A stretch of 46,496 nt of DNA from Blastococcus sp. MG754426. GTDB lineage: Bacteria > Actinomycetota > Actinomycetes > Mycobacteriales > Geodermatophilaceae. Shown here one piece after another: positions 15,627 to 23,358 of the stretch. The notes beneath the pieces were generated by a model. That model ran no database searches. It was not told the origin of the DNA and saw nothing but the letters and a program-made list of their open reading frames with translations. Location: assembly GCF_021699055.1 (NCBI RefSeq), contig NZ_SSXC01000069.1, forward strand, positions 1 through 46,496, given 5' to 3'. Every line of letters begins with the position of its first letter. Within the stretch, counting starts at the first letter, position 1. Position numbers and translations under genes: made by a program.

Positions 15627-16528
15627 CTGGGCACCCGGATGCGGCCGGCGGCGACCGGCACGACGGCGCCGCGCACGGTGGCGGCGACCGCGCGGCCCCC
15701 GGCGGCGGTGACGGTGCACTCGAGCACCGAGGGCCGCCCCATCCGCTCGCCCTGCCGCACGGTGTAGCCCGACGTGCCCTCACCGGCCAGCAGCCCGCTC
15801 TCGACCAGCCACACCCCGGCGCCGAGGGCCGCGGAGCCGGTGGCCGGGTCCTCGCCCCAGACCAGGTCGCGGGCGAACACCCGGGCGCGGGCGGTGGCGG
15901 TCGCGGCGTCCCACGACAGCACCGACACGCCCTCGCCCACGTCCAGCCCGGCCAGCGCCCTCGGGTCGGGCTCGGCGCGGTCGACGGCGTCGGGGCACAC
16001 GGAGAGGTAGCCGAACGGCAGCCCGCAGCCGGCCACGTCGGACGGCACGCCGGTGAGGTCGGCGGCGTCGAGCCCCACCGCCTCGGCGAGCCGGTCGGGC
16101 GCCGGGCCGTCCTGGAGGGTGGGCGAGCCGCCGGAGAGGGTGGCGCCGTCGCCGTCCACCACCACGTCGAGGATGCCGGCGCCGCACTCCTGGCGGAGCG
16201 TCCCCGCCGGCAGCCGCCCGGTGCGCACCAGCGTGTGCGCGGCGCCGACGCTGGGATGGCCGGCGAAGGGCAGCTCGGCGTAGGGCGTGAAGATCCGCAC
16301 CCGGTAGTCGGCCTTCGGACCGCCGGGTGCACCGGGGTGGTCGGCGCCGGGTTCGGTGGGGGCGCAGAGGAAGGAGGTCTCCGACAGCGCGAACTCGTTG
16401 GCCAGCGCCTGGCACTGCTCGGTGGTCAGCTCGTCGGCGCCGAACACCACGGCCAGCGGGTTCCCCGCGAACGCCCGCGGGGCGAACACGTCGACGACCT
16501 CGTACTCCAGCTCGACCGGGGCAGCCAC
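15623..16528 (-). CDS. PhzF family isomerase/epimerase-like protein
   Basis: This 301-aa protein has the double diaminopimelate epimerase-like fold of the PhzF family. The start of the fold, YEVVDVFAPRAFAGNPLAVV, is followed by the catalytic-type glutamate E50 (ALSETSFL), the GHPSVGAAHTLVR loop and, near residue 220, the second substrate loop GEDPATGSAALGAGVWL. The C-terminus GRIRVPS is complete. Most members isomerise a small carboxylated ring or act on unknown substrates; only the phenazine enzyme is well defined, and no phenazine gene is here. The GTG at 16528 is leaderless, 7 nt after a TACCGT box that overlaps the promoter of the divergent MgtE-like gene. It is translationally coupled with the downstream EamA transporter, so that pair may handle one metabolite. 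Confidence 0.9.
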   Translation of the reverse strand: MAAPVELEYEVVDVFAPRAFAGNPLAVVFGADELTTEQCQALANEFALSETSFLCAPTEPGADHPGAPGGPKADYRVRIFTPYAELPFAGHPSVGAAHTLVRTGRLPAGTLRQECGAGILDVVVDGDGATLSGGSPTLQDGPAPDRLAEAVGLDAADLTGVPSDVAGCGLPFGYLSVCPDAVDRAEPDPRALAGLDVGEGVSVLSWDAATATARARVFARDLVWGEDPATGSAALGAGVWLVESGLLAGEGTSGYTVRQGERMGRPSVLECTVTAAGGRAVAATVRGAVVPVAAGRIRVPS

Positions 16529-16535
16529 GGCCCCG

Positions 16536-16545
16536 ACGGTAGCCT
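16536..16545. promoter_or_regulatory. Overlapping divergent -10 boxes (phzF-like and mgtE-like genes)
   Basis: On the minus strand TACCGT (16541-16536) lies 7 nt before the GTG at 16528. On the plus strand TAGCCT (16540-16545) lies 8 nt before the GTG at 16554. The two boxes share the TA at 16540-16541, so both promoters occupy the same DNA and transcripts would be leaderless in both directions. Confidence 0.55.
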
Positions 16546-16553
16546 TTCCGACC

Positions 16554-17792
16554 GTGACCACGGCGACCAGGGCGTACGTCTCCCGGCTCGCCGGGCTGAC
16601 CGTCTTCGACCCCAACGGCGACCGGGTCGGCAAGGTGCGCGACGTCGTCGTCGGCCTGCGGGTCGGGACGGCGTGCCCCCGCGTGCTGGGCCTGGTGGTG
16701 GAGGTGGTCGCCCGGCGGCGGATCTTCGTGCCGATGGGCCGGGTGACCGCGCTGGACCCGGGTGCGGTGCTGCTCGCGTCGGGCACCCTCAACCTCAAGC
16801 GCTTCGAGCAGCGGGCCGGCGAGACCCTCGTGCTCGGCGAGCTGCTCGACCGGCGGGTGACCATCAACGAGTCCGGCCGGCCGGCGACGGTCGTCGACGC
16901 CGGGATGGAGCAGACGCGCACCGGGGACTGGCTGCTCTCGCGGGTCGCCGTCCAGGAGCCAGGCCGGCTGGGCCGGCGCGGGCAGCTGCACCAGCTGGAG
17001 TGGGACGAGGTGACCGGGCTGGCGCTGCCCCAGGCCGGGCAGGGCGCCGAGACGCTGATCGCCACCTACCGCGAGCTGAACGCCGCGGACATGGCGCACG
17101 CCCTGCAGGAGCTGCCGATCAAGCGCCGGCACGAGGTGGCCGAGGCGATGGACGACGTCCGGCTGGCCGACGTGCTGGGCGAGCTGCCCGAGGCCGAGCA
17201 GATCACCATCCTCGGCACCCTCGAGGAGAGCCGGGCCGCCGACGTCCTCGAGGAGATGGACCCCGACGACGCCGCCGACCTGCTCTCCGAGCTGCACGCC
17301 GTCGACCGGAACCGGCTGCTGGAGCTGATGGAGCCCGACGAGGCGGAGTCGGTGCGCCAGCTGCTCAAGTACTCCGAGGACACCGCCGGCGGCATGATGA
17401 CCAGCGAGCCGGTGATCCTCGCGCCCGACGCCACCATCGCGGAGGCGCTGGCGCGGGTGCGCGAGGAGGAGATCACGCCGGCCCTCGCCAGCCAGGTCTA
17501 CGTGTGCCGGCCGCCGTCGGCCACGCCGACCGGCCGCTACCTGGGGCTGGCCCACATCCAGCGGCTGCTCCGCGAACCCCCCTCGACCCTGGTGAGCGGC
17601 GTGCTCGACGACCTGGAGCCGCTCAAGCCCGAGGCCCCGCTGGCCGAGGTCACCCGCTACTTCGCCACCTACAACCTCGTCGCCGCCCCGGTCGTCGACG
17701 CCCAGGGCCGGCTGGTGGGCGCGGTGAGCGTGGACGACGTCCTGGACCACCTGCTGCCCGAGGACTGGCGGGAGCGTGCCCGCCGTGGCTGA
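16554..17792 (+). CDS. MgtE N-terminal domain and CBS domain protein with PRC-barrel
   Basis: This 412-aa soluble protein lacks the membrane domain of true MgtE magnesium channels. The N-terminal 80 residues and about 95-165 form PRC-barrel-like modules (LTVFDPNGDRVGKVRDVVVG). A MgtE_N superhelix follows at about 170-280, with the repeated acidic pattern DVLGELPEAEQ, DVLEEMDPDDAADLLSEL, EAESVRQLLKYSEDTAGG and MMTSEP. Two CBS domains occupy about 285-405 (YLGLAHIQRLL, LVGAVSVDDVLDHLLPEDW). The same architecture is conserved beside mrp in mycobacteria; its role is unknown but a magnesium- or nucleotide-sensing function is likely. The GTG at 16554 is leaderless. Its stop overlaps the next gene, so it forms an operon with the DUF1003 protein. 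Confidence 0.88.
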   Translation: MTTATRAYVSRLAGLTVFDPNGDRVGKVRDVVVGLRVGTACPRVLGLVVEVVARRRIFVPMGRVTALDPGAVLLASGTLNLKRFEQRAGETLVLGELLDRRVTINESGRPATVVDAGMEQTRTGDWLLSRVAVQEPGRLGRRGQLHQLEWDEVTGLALPQAGQGAETLIATYRELNAADMAHALQELPIKRRHEVAEAMDDVRLADVLGELPEAEQITILGTLEESRAADVLEEMDPDDAADLLSELHAVDRNRLLELMEPDEAESVRQLLKYSEDTAGGMMTSEPVILAPDATIAEALARVREEEITPALASQVYVCRPPSATPTGRYLGLAHIQRLLREPPSTLVSGVLDDLEPLKPEAPLAEVTRYFATYNLVAAPVVDAQGRLVGAVSVDDVLDHLLPEDWRERARRG

Positions 17793-18330
17793 GGGCCCCC
17801 GGCTCGACGTCCCCCGCAGCGGCGCTCGCCGGTTCGGCAGCTTCCTGCGGCTGAACCCCGACGCCGTCGGCCAGTTCGCCGAGGGCATCGCCCGCTTCCT
17901 GGGCACCGGGCGGTTCCTCGCCGTCCAGACGATCGTCGTGGCGATCTGGATCGCCCTCAACGTCTTCGCCGTCCGGCTGCGGTGGGACCCCTACCCGTTC
18001 ATCCTGCTCAACCTGGCCTTCTCCACCCAGGCCGCCTACGCCGCGCCGCTGATCCTCCTGGCGCAGAACCGGCAGGCCGACCGCGACCGCGTGCAGGCCG
18101 AGGAGGACCGCGCCCGGGCGGCGTCGACCCGCGCCGACACCGAGTACCTCGCCCGGGAGCTGGCGGCGGTGCGCGTCGCCGTCGGCGAGCTGGCCACCCG
18201 CGACTTCATCCGAGGCGAGCTCAACCGCCTCGCGAGCGACGACGGCGAGGACGCCGAGAAGCGCGAGAGGAAGCGCAGGAAACGCGAGCGCGAGGAGGCC
18301 GAGGCACGCGGCGGCGCGGCCCCGGGCTGA
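17785..18330 (+). CDS. DUF1003 family membrane protein
   Basis: This is a protein of about 181 aa with two central helices (LAVQTIVVAIWIALNVFAV and the following PYPFILLNLAFSTQAAYAAP) and the family signature APLILLAQNRQADRDR at the end of the second. The N-terminus has RFGSFLRLNPDAVGQFAEGIARFLGTGRFL. The C-terminal 90 residues form a charged coiled coil ending in a run of Arg/Lys/Glu. DUF1003 proteins are of unknown function, often with magnesium or cation homeostasis genes, which fits the upstream MgtE-like gene. Two GTG starts are possible, at 17776 and 17785; both overlap the upstream stop, so translation is coupled. I chose the second because the overlap is shorter. Confidence 0.85.
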   Translation: MAEGPRLDVPRSGARRFGSFLRLNPDAVGQFAEGIARFLGTGRFLAVQTIVVAIWIALNVFAVRLRWDPYPFILLNLAFSTQAAYAAPLILLAQNRQADRDRVQAEEDRARAASTRADTEYLARELAAVRVAVGELATRDFIRGELNRLASDDGEDAEKRERKRRKREREEAEARGGAAPG

Positions 18331-18341
18331 CGAACCGCGCC

Positions 18342-18653
18342 TCATCCCGTGAGCAGGTGCACCGACGCGCCCGCCGCCCCGGCGACCAGCAGCACGACGA
18401 TGAACGGGGCCCGCAGCGCCAGGGCCAGCGCCGCGACGGCGAGCCCGGCCAGCCGGCCGTCGACGACGATCTCCGCGCCGCTGGTCAGCCCCTGCACGAC
18501 GACCAGCGCCGCGAGCAGCGCCGCGGGCACGAAGTCCACGACGCGCGCCACCCACGGCTGCTCCACCCACGACGCCGGCACCGACATCCCGGCCAGCTTG
18601 AGCAGGTAGCAGCCCACGGAGGCGACGAGCACCGCCGTCCAGGTGCCGCTCAC
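18342..18653 (-). CDS. azlD: AzlD family branched-chain amino acid exporter subunit
   Basis: This 103-aa protein has four hydrophobic helices, the size and layout of AzlD, the small partner of AzlC in LIV-E type exporters of branched-chain amino acids. It contains SVGCYLLKLAGMSVP and, in the middle, RVVDFVPAALLAALVVVQ, typical of the family. The GTG start at 18653 overlaps the azlC stop as GTGA, so it is translationally coupled to azlC. An extended reading frame upstream is Gly/Arg-rich and is only the shadow of azlC. It ends 11 bases from the convergent DUF1003 gene. Confidence 0.88.
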   Translation of the reverse strand: MSGTWTAVLVASVGCYLLKLAGMSVPASWVEQPWVARVVDFVPAALLAALVVVQGLTSGAEIVVDGRLAGLAVAALALALRAPFIVVLLVAGAAGASVHLLTG

Positions 18654-19339
18654 GAGGCCACCGCCCGGCGCGGCCGGCCGGCCAGGGCCACCGCCACCAC
18701 CGCGGCGACCACCTGCACCCCCGGCGGGACGAACGGCGTCAGCGCCAGCGCGACCACCGCGCCGCCGAGCGCCACCCGGCGCTGCACCGCGGGCTCGGGG
18801 AAGGCCCCGCCCAGCCGCGGCCACAGCAGCGCGAGGAACGCCGCGGGGACGATCGCGTCCAGCGCCGCCCGGGCCGTGCCGCCCAGCGCGGCGGCGCCCA
18901 GCGCGCCGACGACGGTCGTCGCGTTCCAGGTCAGGTAGAGCGTCGCCCCGCCCACGAGGAAGGCCAGCCCGGCCAGCGCCCGGTCGGGGGCGGCGAGCGA
19001 GAGCGCCGTCGTCTCGTCGATGACCCAGTGCGCCGTCCCGGCGCGGCGCAGCGGGCCCCGGGGCCGCAGCAGCGGCACCAGCCGCACGCCGTAGACGGTG
19101 TTGCGGGTACCCAGCAGCAGCGCGCTGCCGACGGCGGCCAGCGGGCTCCCGCCGGCACCGACGACGCCGACGAGGGCGAACTGCGAGGCGCCGGTGAACA
19201 TCACCGCGGAGAGGACCACCGCCTGCCAGACGTCGAGCCCGGCGGCGTCGGCCGCGGCGCCGAACGCCACCCCGTAGAGGCCGACGGCGAGCCCGAGGCC
19301 CACCGCGTCCCGCAGGGTCTCCGCACGGTCGGGCTGCAC
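18650..19339 (-). CDS. azlC: AzlC family branched-chain amino acid exporter subunit
   Basis: This 229-aa membrane protein matches AzlC, the large subunit of a two-component exporter for branched-chain amino acids or analogues. It starts with a short charged head and the motif LAVGLYGVAFGAAADAAGLD, followed by MFTGASQFALVGVVGAGGSP and LLLGTRNTVYGVRLVPLL, all hallmarks of the family. There are six or so helices. The GTG at 19339 is preceded by TAGGGT at 7 nt, the leaderless pattern of this window, which decides the start over an in-frame extension. It is the first gene of azlCD and divergent from mrp. In the comparable mycobacterial region I know of no azlCD at this place, so it looks like an insertion. 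Confidence 0.9.
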   Translation of the reverse strand: MQPDRAETLRDAVGLGLAVGLYGVAFGAAADAAGLDVWQAVVLSAVMFTGASQFALVGVVGAGGSPLAAVGSALLLGTRNTVYGVRLVPLLRPRGPLRRAGTAHWVIDETTALSLAAPDRALAGLAFLVGGATLYLTWNATTVVGALGAAALGGTARAALDAIVPAAFLALLWPRLGGAFPEPAVQRRVALGGAVVALALTPFVPPGVQVVAAVVAVALAGRPRRAVAS

Positions 19340-19346
19340 GGCGACG

Positions 19347-19352
19347 ACCCTA
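19347..19352 (-). promoter_or_regulatory. Leaderless -10 box of azlC
   Basis: The minus strand reads TAGGGT, followed by 7 nt and the GTG at 19339. Confidence 0.5.
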
Positions 19353-19402
19353 GTTGCGCCCCAGATCACCCTCCGCCGGGCCGTCGGGTCCGCGTGCCGC
19401 CG

Positions 19403-19408
19403 TAGAGT
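19403..19408 (+). promoter_or_regulatory. -10 box of the mrp gene
   Basis: TAGAGT fits the TANNNT pattern. It would give a leader of about 80 nt before the ATG at 19494, which has a GAGGAG ribosome site at 19475-19480. Confidence 0.4.
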
Positions 19409-19493
19409 GGCAGGCGACCGATCGCGCGGGTCGCCGCTCCGGCCGCGACCACCGGACGCCGGTCCCCCGCTCGTGAGGAGACGAACGAACACG

Positions 19494-20645
19494 ATGTCCG
19501 ACCAGCTGACCGGCACGCCGGCGCTCGACGCCGTCAACGCCGCTCTGGCCACCGTCCAGGACCCCGAGATCAACCGGCCGCTCACCGAGCTGGGCATGGT
19601 CAAGGACGTGCGGATCGGGCCCGACGGCTCGGTCGCCGTCGAGGTCTACCTGACCGTCGCCGGCTGCCCGATGCGCGAGACGATCACCAACCGGGTCACC
19701 TCCGCCGTCGGCGCGGTGCCGGGGGTCACCTCGGTGCAGGTCGCCCTCGACGTGATGAACGACGAGCAGCGGGCCGAGCTGCGGAAGACGGTGCGCGGCA
19801 CCGACGCCGCCGACCCGGTGATCCCCTTCGCCCAGCCCGGCTCGCTCACGCGGGTCTACGCCGTCGCCTCCGGCAAGGGCGGCGTCGGCAAGTCCAGCGT
19901 CACCGTGAACCTCGCCGCCGCCCTGGCCAAGCGCGGGCTCTCGGTGGGCGTTGTGGACGCCGACATCTACGGCCACTCGGTGCCGCGCATGCTGGGCGTC
20001 GACGACAAGCCCACCCAGGTCGACAACATGATCATGCCGCCGCAGTCCCTGGGCGTGAAGGTCATCTCGATCGGCATGTTCACCCCCGGCAACACCCCGG
20101 TCGTGTGGCGCGGGCCGATGCTGCACCGCGCGCTGCAGCAGTTCCTCGCCGACGTCTGGTGGGGCGACCTCGACGTCCTGCTGCTCGACCTCCCCCCGGG
20201 CACCGGCGACGTCGCGATCTCCATCGCCCAGCTGCTGCCCAACGCCGAGATCCTCGTCGTGACCACGCCGCAGCTGGCCGCGGCCGAGGTCGCCGAGCGG
20301 GCCGGCGCGATCGCCACGCAGACCCACCAGCAGGTCGTCGGCGTCATCGAGAACATGAGCTGGATGGAGCTCCCCGACGGCTCGCGCGTCGAGGTCTTCG
20401 GCTCCGGCGGCGGGCAGACGGTCTCCGACGCGCTCACCCGCACCCTCGGTGCGCGCGTGCCGCTGCTCGGCCAGATCCCGCTGGACACCCGGCTGCGCGA
20501 GGCCGGCGACGCCGGTGCGCCGATCGTCCTGGCCGACCCGGAGACCCCGGCCGCGAAGGCGCTGGAGAAGATCGCCGACGGGCTCGCCGTCCGCCAGCGC
20601 GGGCTGCAGGGGATGTCCCTGGGGCTCACCCCCGTCCGCCGGTAG
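19494..20645 (+). CDS. mrp: Mrp/NBP35 family P-loop iron-sulfur cluster carrier
   Basis: This 383-aa ATPase belongs to the Mrp/ApbC family that carries iron-sulfur clusters to target proteins. An N-terminal MIP18 (DUF59) domain occupies about 8-90, with the family Cys in VAGCPMRETI. The P-loop domain has ASGKGGVGKSS (residues 124-134), VDADIYGHSVPRML and LLLDLPPGTGD. The CxxC cluster-binding pair that many Mrp proteins carry after GVIENMS is replaced by WMELPDGS, as in mycobacterial Mrp. It is complete, ending GMSLGLTPVRR. It is convergent with tatB, as in the related mycobacterial locus. A GAGGAG site precedes the start. Confidence 0.95.
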   Translation: MSDQLTGTPALDAVNAALATVQDPEINRPLTELGMVKDVRIGPDGSVAVEVYLTVAGCPMRETITNRVTSAVGAVPGVTSVQVALDVMNDEQRAELRKTVRGTDAADPVIPFAQPGSLTRVYAVASGKGGVGKSSVTVNLAAALAKRGLSVGVVDADIYGHSVPRMLGVDDKPTQVDNMIMPPQSLGVKVISIGMFTPGNTPVVWRGPMLHRALQQFLADVWWGDLDVLLLDLPPGTGDVAISIAQLLPNAEILVVTTPQLAAAEVAERAGAIATQTHQQVVGVIENMSWMELPDGSRVEVFGSGGGQTVSDALTRTLGARVPLLGQIPLDTRLREAGDAGAPIVLADPETPAAKALEKIADGLAVRQRGLQGMSLGLTPVRR

Positions 20646-20660
20646 CGGCCGCAGCACGCC

Positions 20661-20698
20661 CCGCGGGGGCCGGTCCCACCCGGGATCGGCCCCCGCGG
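20661..20698 (+). terminator. Terminator of mrp
   Basis: Inverted repeat with 12-bp perfect arms (20661-20672 and 20687-20698) and a 14-nt loop, starting 16 bases after the mrp stop. Confidence 0.65.
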
Positions 20699-20762
20699 TG
20701 CGTCCGGGGCCGTGCGGGAGCGGGGGTCGCGCCCCCTCAGCGCGTCCGGACCCGGGCGCGGC

Positions 20763-20820
20763 GGCGTCCTCCCTCACCGCACGGCGTCCCCCCGCACCGT
20801 CTGCGCCGAGGGAGGACGCC
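20763..20820. repeat. Spaced inverted repeat between mrp and tatB
   Basis: The 13-bp arms GGCGTCCTCCCTC (20763-20775) and its exact complement (20808-20820) are separated by 32 nt. It may be a second, longer terminator on the tatB side of the convergent gap or a protein-binding site. Confidence 0.4.
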
Positions 20821-20883
20821 CCACGATCAGGGCACCTGACCCCGGCGCAGGGCGTGCGCCGCGGTCGGCGCGGTGCGCGAGGG

Positions 20884-21246
20884 CTACGTCGCGTCGACGT
20901 CGAAGGGCGGCGGCACGCTGCGGTCGCGCACCTGGGCGGCGACGACCGTGGCCGCCGTCGCGCCCCCGGCCCGGGACGGGGAGACCGGTGGCTCGTCGTC
21001 GCCCAGCAGCTGCTCGCGGATGAAGGTGCGCGGGTGGTACTTGCGCAGGTCGAGGTCGCGCAGCCCGTCGAAGTCGTCGCCGAGGGAGTCGTTCACCTGC
21101 GCGCGGACGCCGGTGATCGCCTCGCGCATCCGCTTGAGCCCCGCGGCCGCCTCCTTCGCGAGGTCGGGCAACCGCTCGGGACCGAAGATGAAGAGTGCGG
21201 CGAGAGCCAGGACGGCGATCTCGCCCCAGCCGATCGAGTCGAACAC
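20884..21246 (-). CDS. tatB: Sec-independent protein translocase TatB
   Basis: This 120-aa protein has a short N-terminal membrane helix (about residues 3-20, IGWGEIAVLALAALFIF), the hinge FGPERLPDLAKEAA and an amphipathic helix to about 55, followed by a charged, flexible tail. The TatB-specific features are the glutamate before the helix (WGEIAV) and the conserved FGPERLP. It is the twin-arginine translocase receptor component; TatA and TatC genes are not nearby. The GTG start at 21246 has GAGGAG just upstream and a TACGCT box 33-38 nt away. It follows htrA on the same strand with a 58-bp gap, as in the related mycobacterial region. Confidence 0.93.
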   Translation of the reverse strand: MFDSIGWGEIAVLALAALFIFGPERLPDLAKEAAAGLKRMREAITGVRAQVNDSLGDDFDGLRDLDLRKYHPRTFIREQLLGDDEPPVSPSRAGGATAATVVAAQVRDRSVPPPFDVDAT

Positions 21247-21284
21247 CGCTCCTCGTCCTTCCGACCGCCAGCGCTGCCGGGGTC

Positions 21285-21290
21285 AGCGTA
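21285..21290 (-). promoter_or_regulatory. -10 box of tatB
   Basis: The minus strand reads TACGCT about 40 bases before the tatB GTG, allowing tatB to be transcribed apart from htrA. Confidence 0.4.
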
Positions 21291-21304
21291 GCCGCCTTCC
21301 GGGG

Positions 21305-22744
21305 TCATGCGGCCCCGAGCGTCACCTCGATCGTGCGCGAGCTGCCCCCGCGGACCAGCTCCACCGTGACGACGTCACCGGGCTGGCGTGCGTCGACCGC
21401 CACGGACAGCTCCTCCGAGCTGCCGACCGGCGTCTCGTCGACGGCGATGATCACGTCCTCCTCGCGGATGCCCGCCTGTGCCCCGGGGCTGCCCGGCTCG
21501 ACGTTGACCACCAGCGCGCCGTCGCGGGTGCCGTCGGTGACCGAGCGGGCGTTGACCCCCAGGGTCGCGTGCACCGCCGAGCCGGTCGCGATCAACTGCT
21601 CGGCGATCCGCTTCATGGTGTCCACCGGGATCGCGAAGCCCAGGCCGATCGAGCCACCGGCGCCCGTCGAGGCGATCGCGGTGTTGATGCCGACGAGGGC
21701 GCCGGTCGCGTCGACCAGCGCCCCGCCGGAGTTGCCGGGGTTGATGGGGGCGTCGGTCTGCACGGCGCTGATCACCGCGTTGGTGTCGGTGCCCTCGCCG
21801 GACAGCCGCACCGGACGGTCCAGCGCGCTGACGATCCCGCTGGTGACCGTGCCGGCCAGCCCCAGCGGCGAGCCGATCGCCACCACGGGGTCGCCGACCA
21901 CGACGTCGCCGGAGCGGCCGAGCGCCGCCGTCACCAGACCGGGCTTCTCGACCTTGATGACGGCGAGGTCGCTGGCCGGGTCGCGGCCGACGATGCGCGC
22001 GGCCGACCCGCTGCCGTCGGAGAAGACCGCGCGGATCTCCGCCCCCTCGACCCCGTCGGCGCCGGAGATGACGTGGTTGTTCGTGACGATGTAGCCGTTC
22101 TCGCCGTCGATGACCACGCCGGAGCCGGTGGCGCCGGCCTGGCCGACGCGCACCTCGATGGAGACGACGGCCGGGATGACGGCCTCGGCGATGTCGGAGA
22201 CCGCGCTCCGCTCACCGGTGCCGCGCGGCTCGACCTGGGCGAGGGTCGTGCCCGGGGTGAACAGCGGCGCCTCGTCCGCGGTGCGGGTCAGGTACCAGCC
22301 GACGCCGCCGCCGAGGATGCCGACGACGAGCAGCCCGAGGACGACGAGCGTGGTGAGGCGCACCGACAGGTCGCGCAGGCGCACCTTGCGGCGGCCCCGG
22401 GGGTCGACGACGAGCGGACCGGGCTGGCTCTCCTCGTCGTCGTAGACCGCGGGGGCGCCCAGGCCGGCCGGGGATGCCGGATCACGCCACGGGTCGACGC
22501 GGGCGTCGGCCTTCCACCACGGCCCGGTGGCGGTGCGACGCCGCCCGGGACGCCCCCCGGGCGGCTCCTCCAGCCCGCGCCGGCCGGGGGCCGGCGGGCC
22601 GAAGGCGCGCAGCAGCGCCTCGGGCGGTGGGGGCGGGACCGGGCGCGGTGCCGGCGGCGGGCGGTCGCCGGCGAAGCTGCCCGCCACCTGCTCGGGCCGG
22701 CCGAACGCACCGGCCTGGGCGGGCGTGGGCCGGGGGGCGTGCAC
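21305..22744 (-). CDS. htrA: HtrA-like membrane-anchored serine protease
   Basis: This is a trypsin-like/PDZ protease anchored in the membrane with its catalytic part outside. A Pro-rich cytoplasmic head precedes a basic stretch (RGRRKVRLRDLSVR) and a helix (LTTLVVLGLLVVGILGGGVGW). The catalytic triad is His in TNNHVIS (about 222), Asp in ASDLAVIKV (about 258) and Ser in NPGNSGGAL (about 337). A PDZ domain follows at about 385-475 (SPGAQAGIREEDVIIAVDETPV). The start is uncertain: the frame stays open and protein-like to about 22,850, but the first usable start codons are GTG at 22744 and 22687. The coding signal passes without a gap from the anti-sigma frame, so the true N-terminus may be lost to a frameshift near 22848-22860. 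Confidence 0.88.
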   Translation of the reverse strand: MHAPRPTPAQAGAFGRPEQVAGSFAGDRPPPAPRPVPPPPPEALLRAFGPPAPGRRGLEEPPGGRPGRRRTATGPWWKADARVDPWRDPASPAGLGAPAVYDDEESQPGPLVVDPRGRRKVRLRDLSVRLTTLVVLGLLVVGILGGGVGWYLTRTADEAPLFTPGTTLAQVEPRGTGERSAVSDIAEAVIPAVVSIEVRVGQAGATGSGVVIDGENGYIVTNNHVISGADGVEGAEIRAVFSDGSGSAARIVGRDPASDLAVIKVEKPGLVTAALGRSGDVVVGDPVVAIGSPLGLAGTVTSGIVSALDRPVRLSGEGTDTNAVISAVQTDAPINPGNSGGALVDATGALVGINTAIASTGAGGSIGLGFAIPVDTMKRIAEQLIATGSAVHATLGVNARSVTDGTRDGALVVNVEPGSPGAQAGIREEDVIIAVDETPVGSSEELSVAVDARQPGDVVTVELVRGGSSRTIEVTLGAA

Positions 22745-22851
22745 GGGACGCGCCTCGAGCCGGGGCGCCGTCGTCTCGTCGAAGGCGCCCGACTGCCCGT
22801 CGGGACGGGCGTACGCGGCGGCGTCGGCGGGGCCCGGCTCCGCCGGCGGGG

Positions 22852-23358
22852 CACCGGCGGCGCGACCTCGGTCTGCTGCTGGGGCCGGACCGGGTCGGCC
22901 GCGGGCACCCGCGCGGTGTCGGCGGGCAGGGTGAGCGCGAGCGCCGTCACGCCGGCCCCGAGACCGACGATCGTGCCGGCGACCCCGCGGCGGAACCAGC
23001 GCCCACCCGCCGGACCGCGTCGCCGGGGCCCGTCGGTGAGGTCGAGGGAGAAGGCACCGGAGCTGCCCGTGACGGTCAGCTCCCCGGCCGAGGCGCTCAT
23101 GGCACCGGGGCCGCTGGAGCCGGGCACCTCGGCGGTGAACGGGATGGCGCACAGCCGGGACATCAGGTCACCCGGCATCGCCACGTCGGAGGAGCCGTGC
23201 AGGGCCTCCTTGGCCTCCCGCTGCGCGGCCACCGCCATCCGGCAGGTCGCGCAGCCGGCGAGGTGGCGGGCCGCGCGGCCGGCCGGGCCGGCGGCGAGCT
23301 CGCCGTCGACCAGCGCGGCGATCGCCTCCTGGGCCAGGTGGCTCTCCGACATGCTCAT
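22852..23358 (-). CDS. rseA: Zinc-finger anti-sigma factor (RseA-like), 3' end unresolved
   Basis: This is a membrane-bound anti-sigma factor for the upstream SigE. The N-terminal 40 residues hold the zinc-binding anti-sigma motif H-x3-C-x2-C ([13 protein letters not shown]). A linker with [15 protein letters not shown] follows, then basic residues and one membrane helix ([17 protein letters not shown]). The ATG at 23358 overlaps the sigma-factor stop as ATGA. No stop codon follows in this frame: it runs on 560 bases through htrA in the wrong frame to 22288. The plausible protein part ends near [10 protein letters not shown] at 22852, next to a G4 run (22848-22851). Adding one base there would carry the frame straight into that of htrA. 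The end shown is therefore only the end of the credible coding stretch. Confidence 0.75.

Noticed and set aside
22288-22851. Continuation of the anti-sigma frame through htrA
   Set aside because: The continuation is low-complexity Arg/Ser/Pro sequence, while the htrA frame holds the real protein; best explained by a frameshift near 22848.
22744-23358. True anti-sigma-HtrA fusion
   Set aside because: Both halves have a membrane helix preceded by basic residues; a fusion would place the protease in the cytoplasm. An indel remains more likely.
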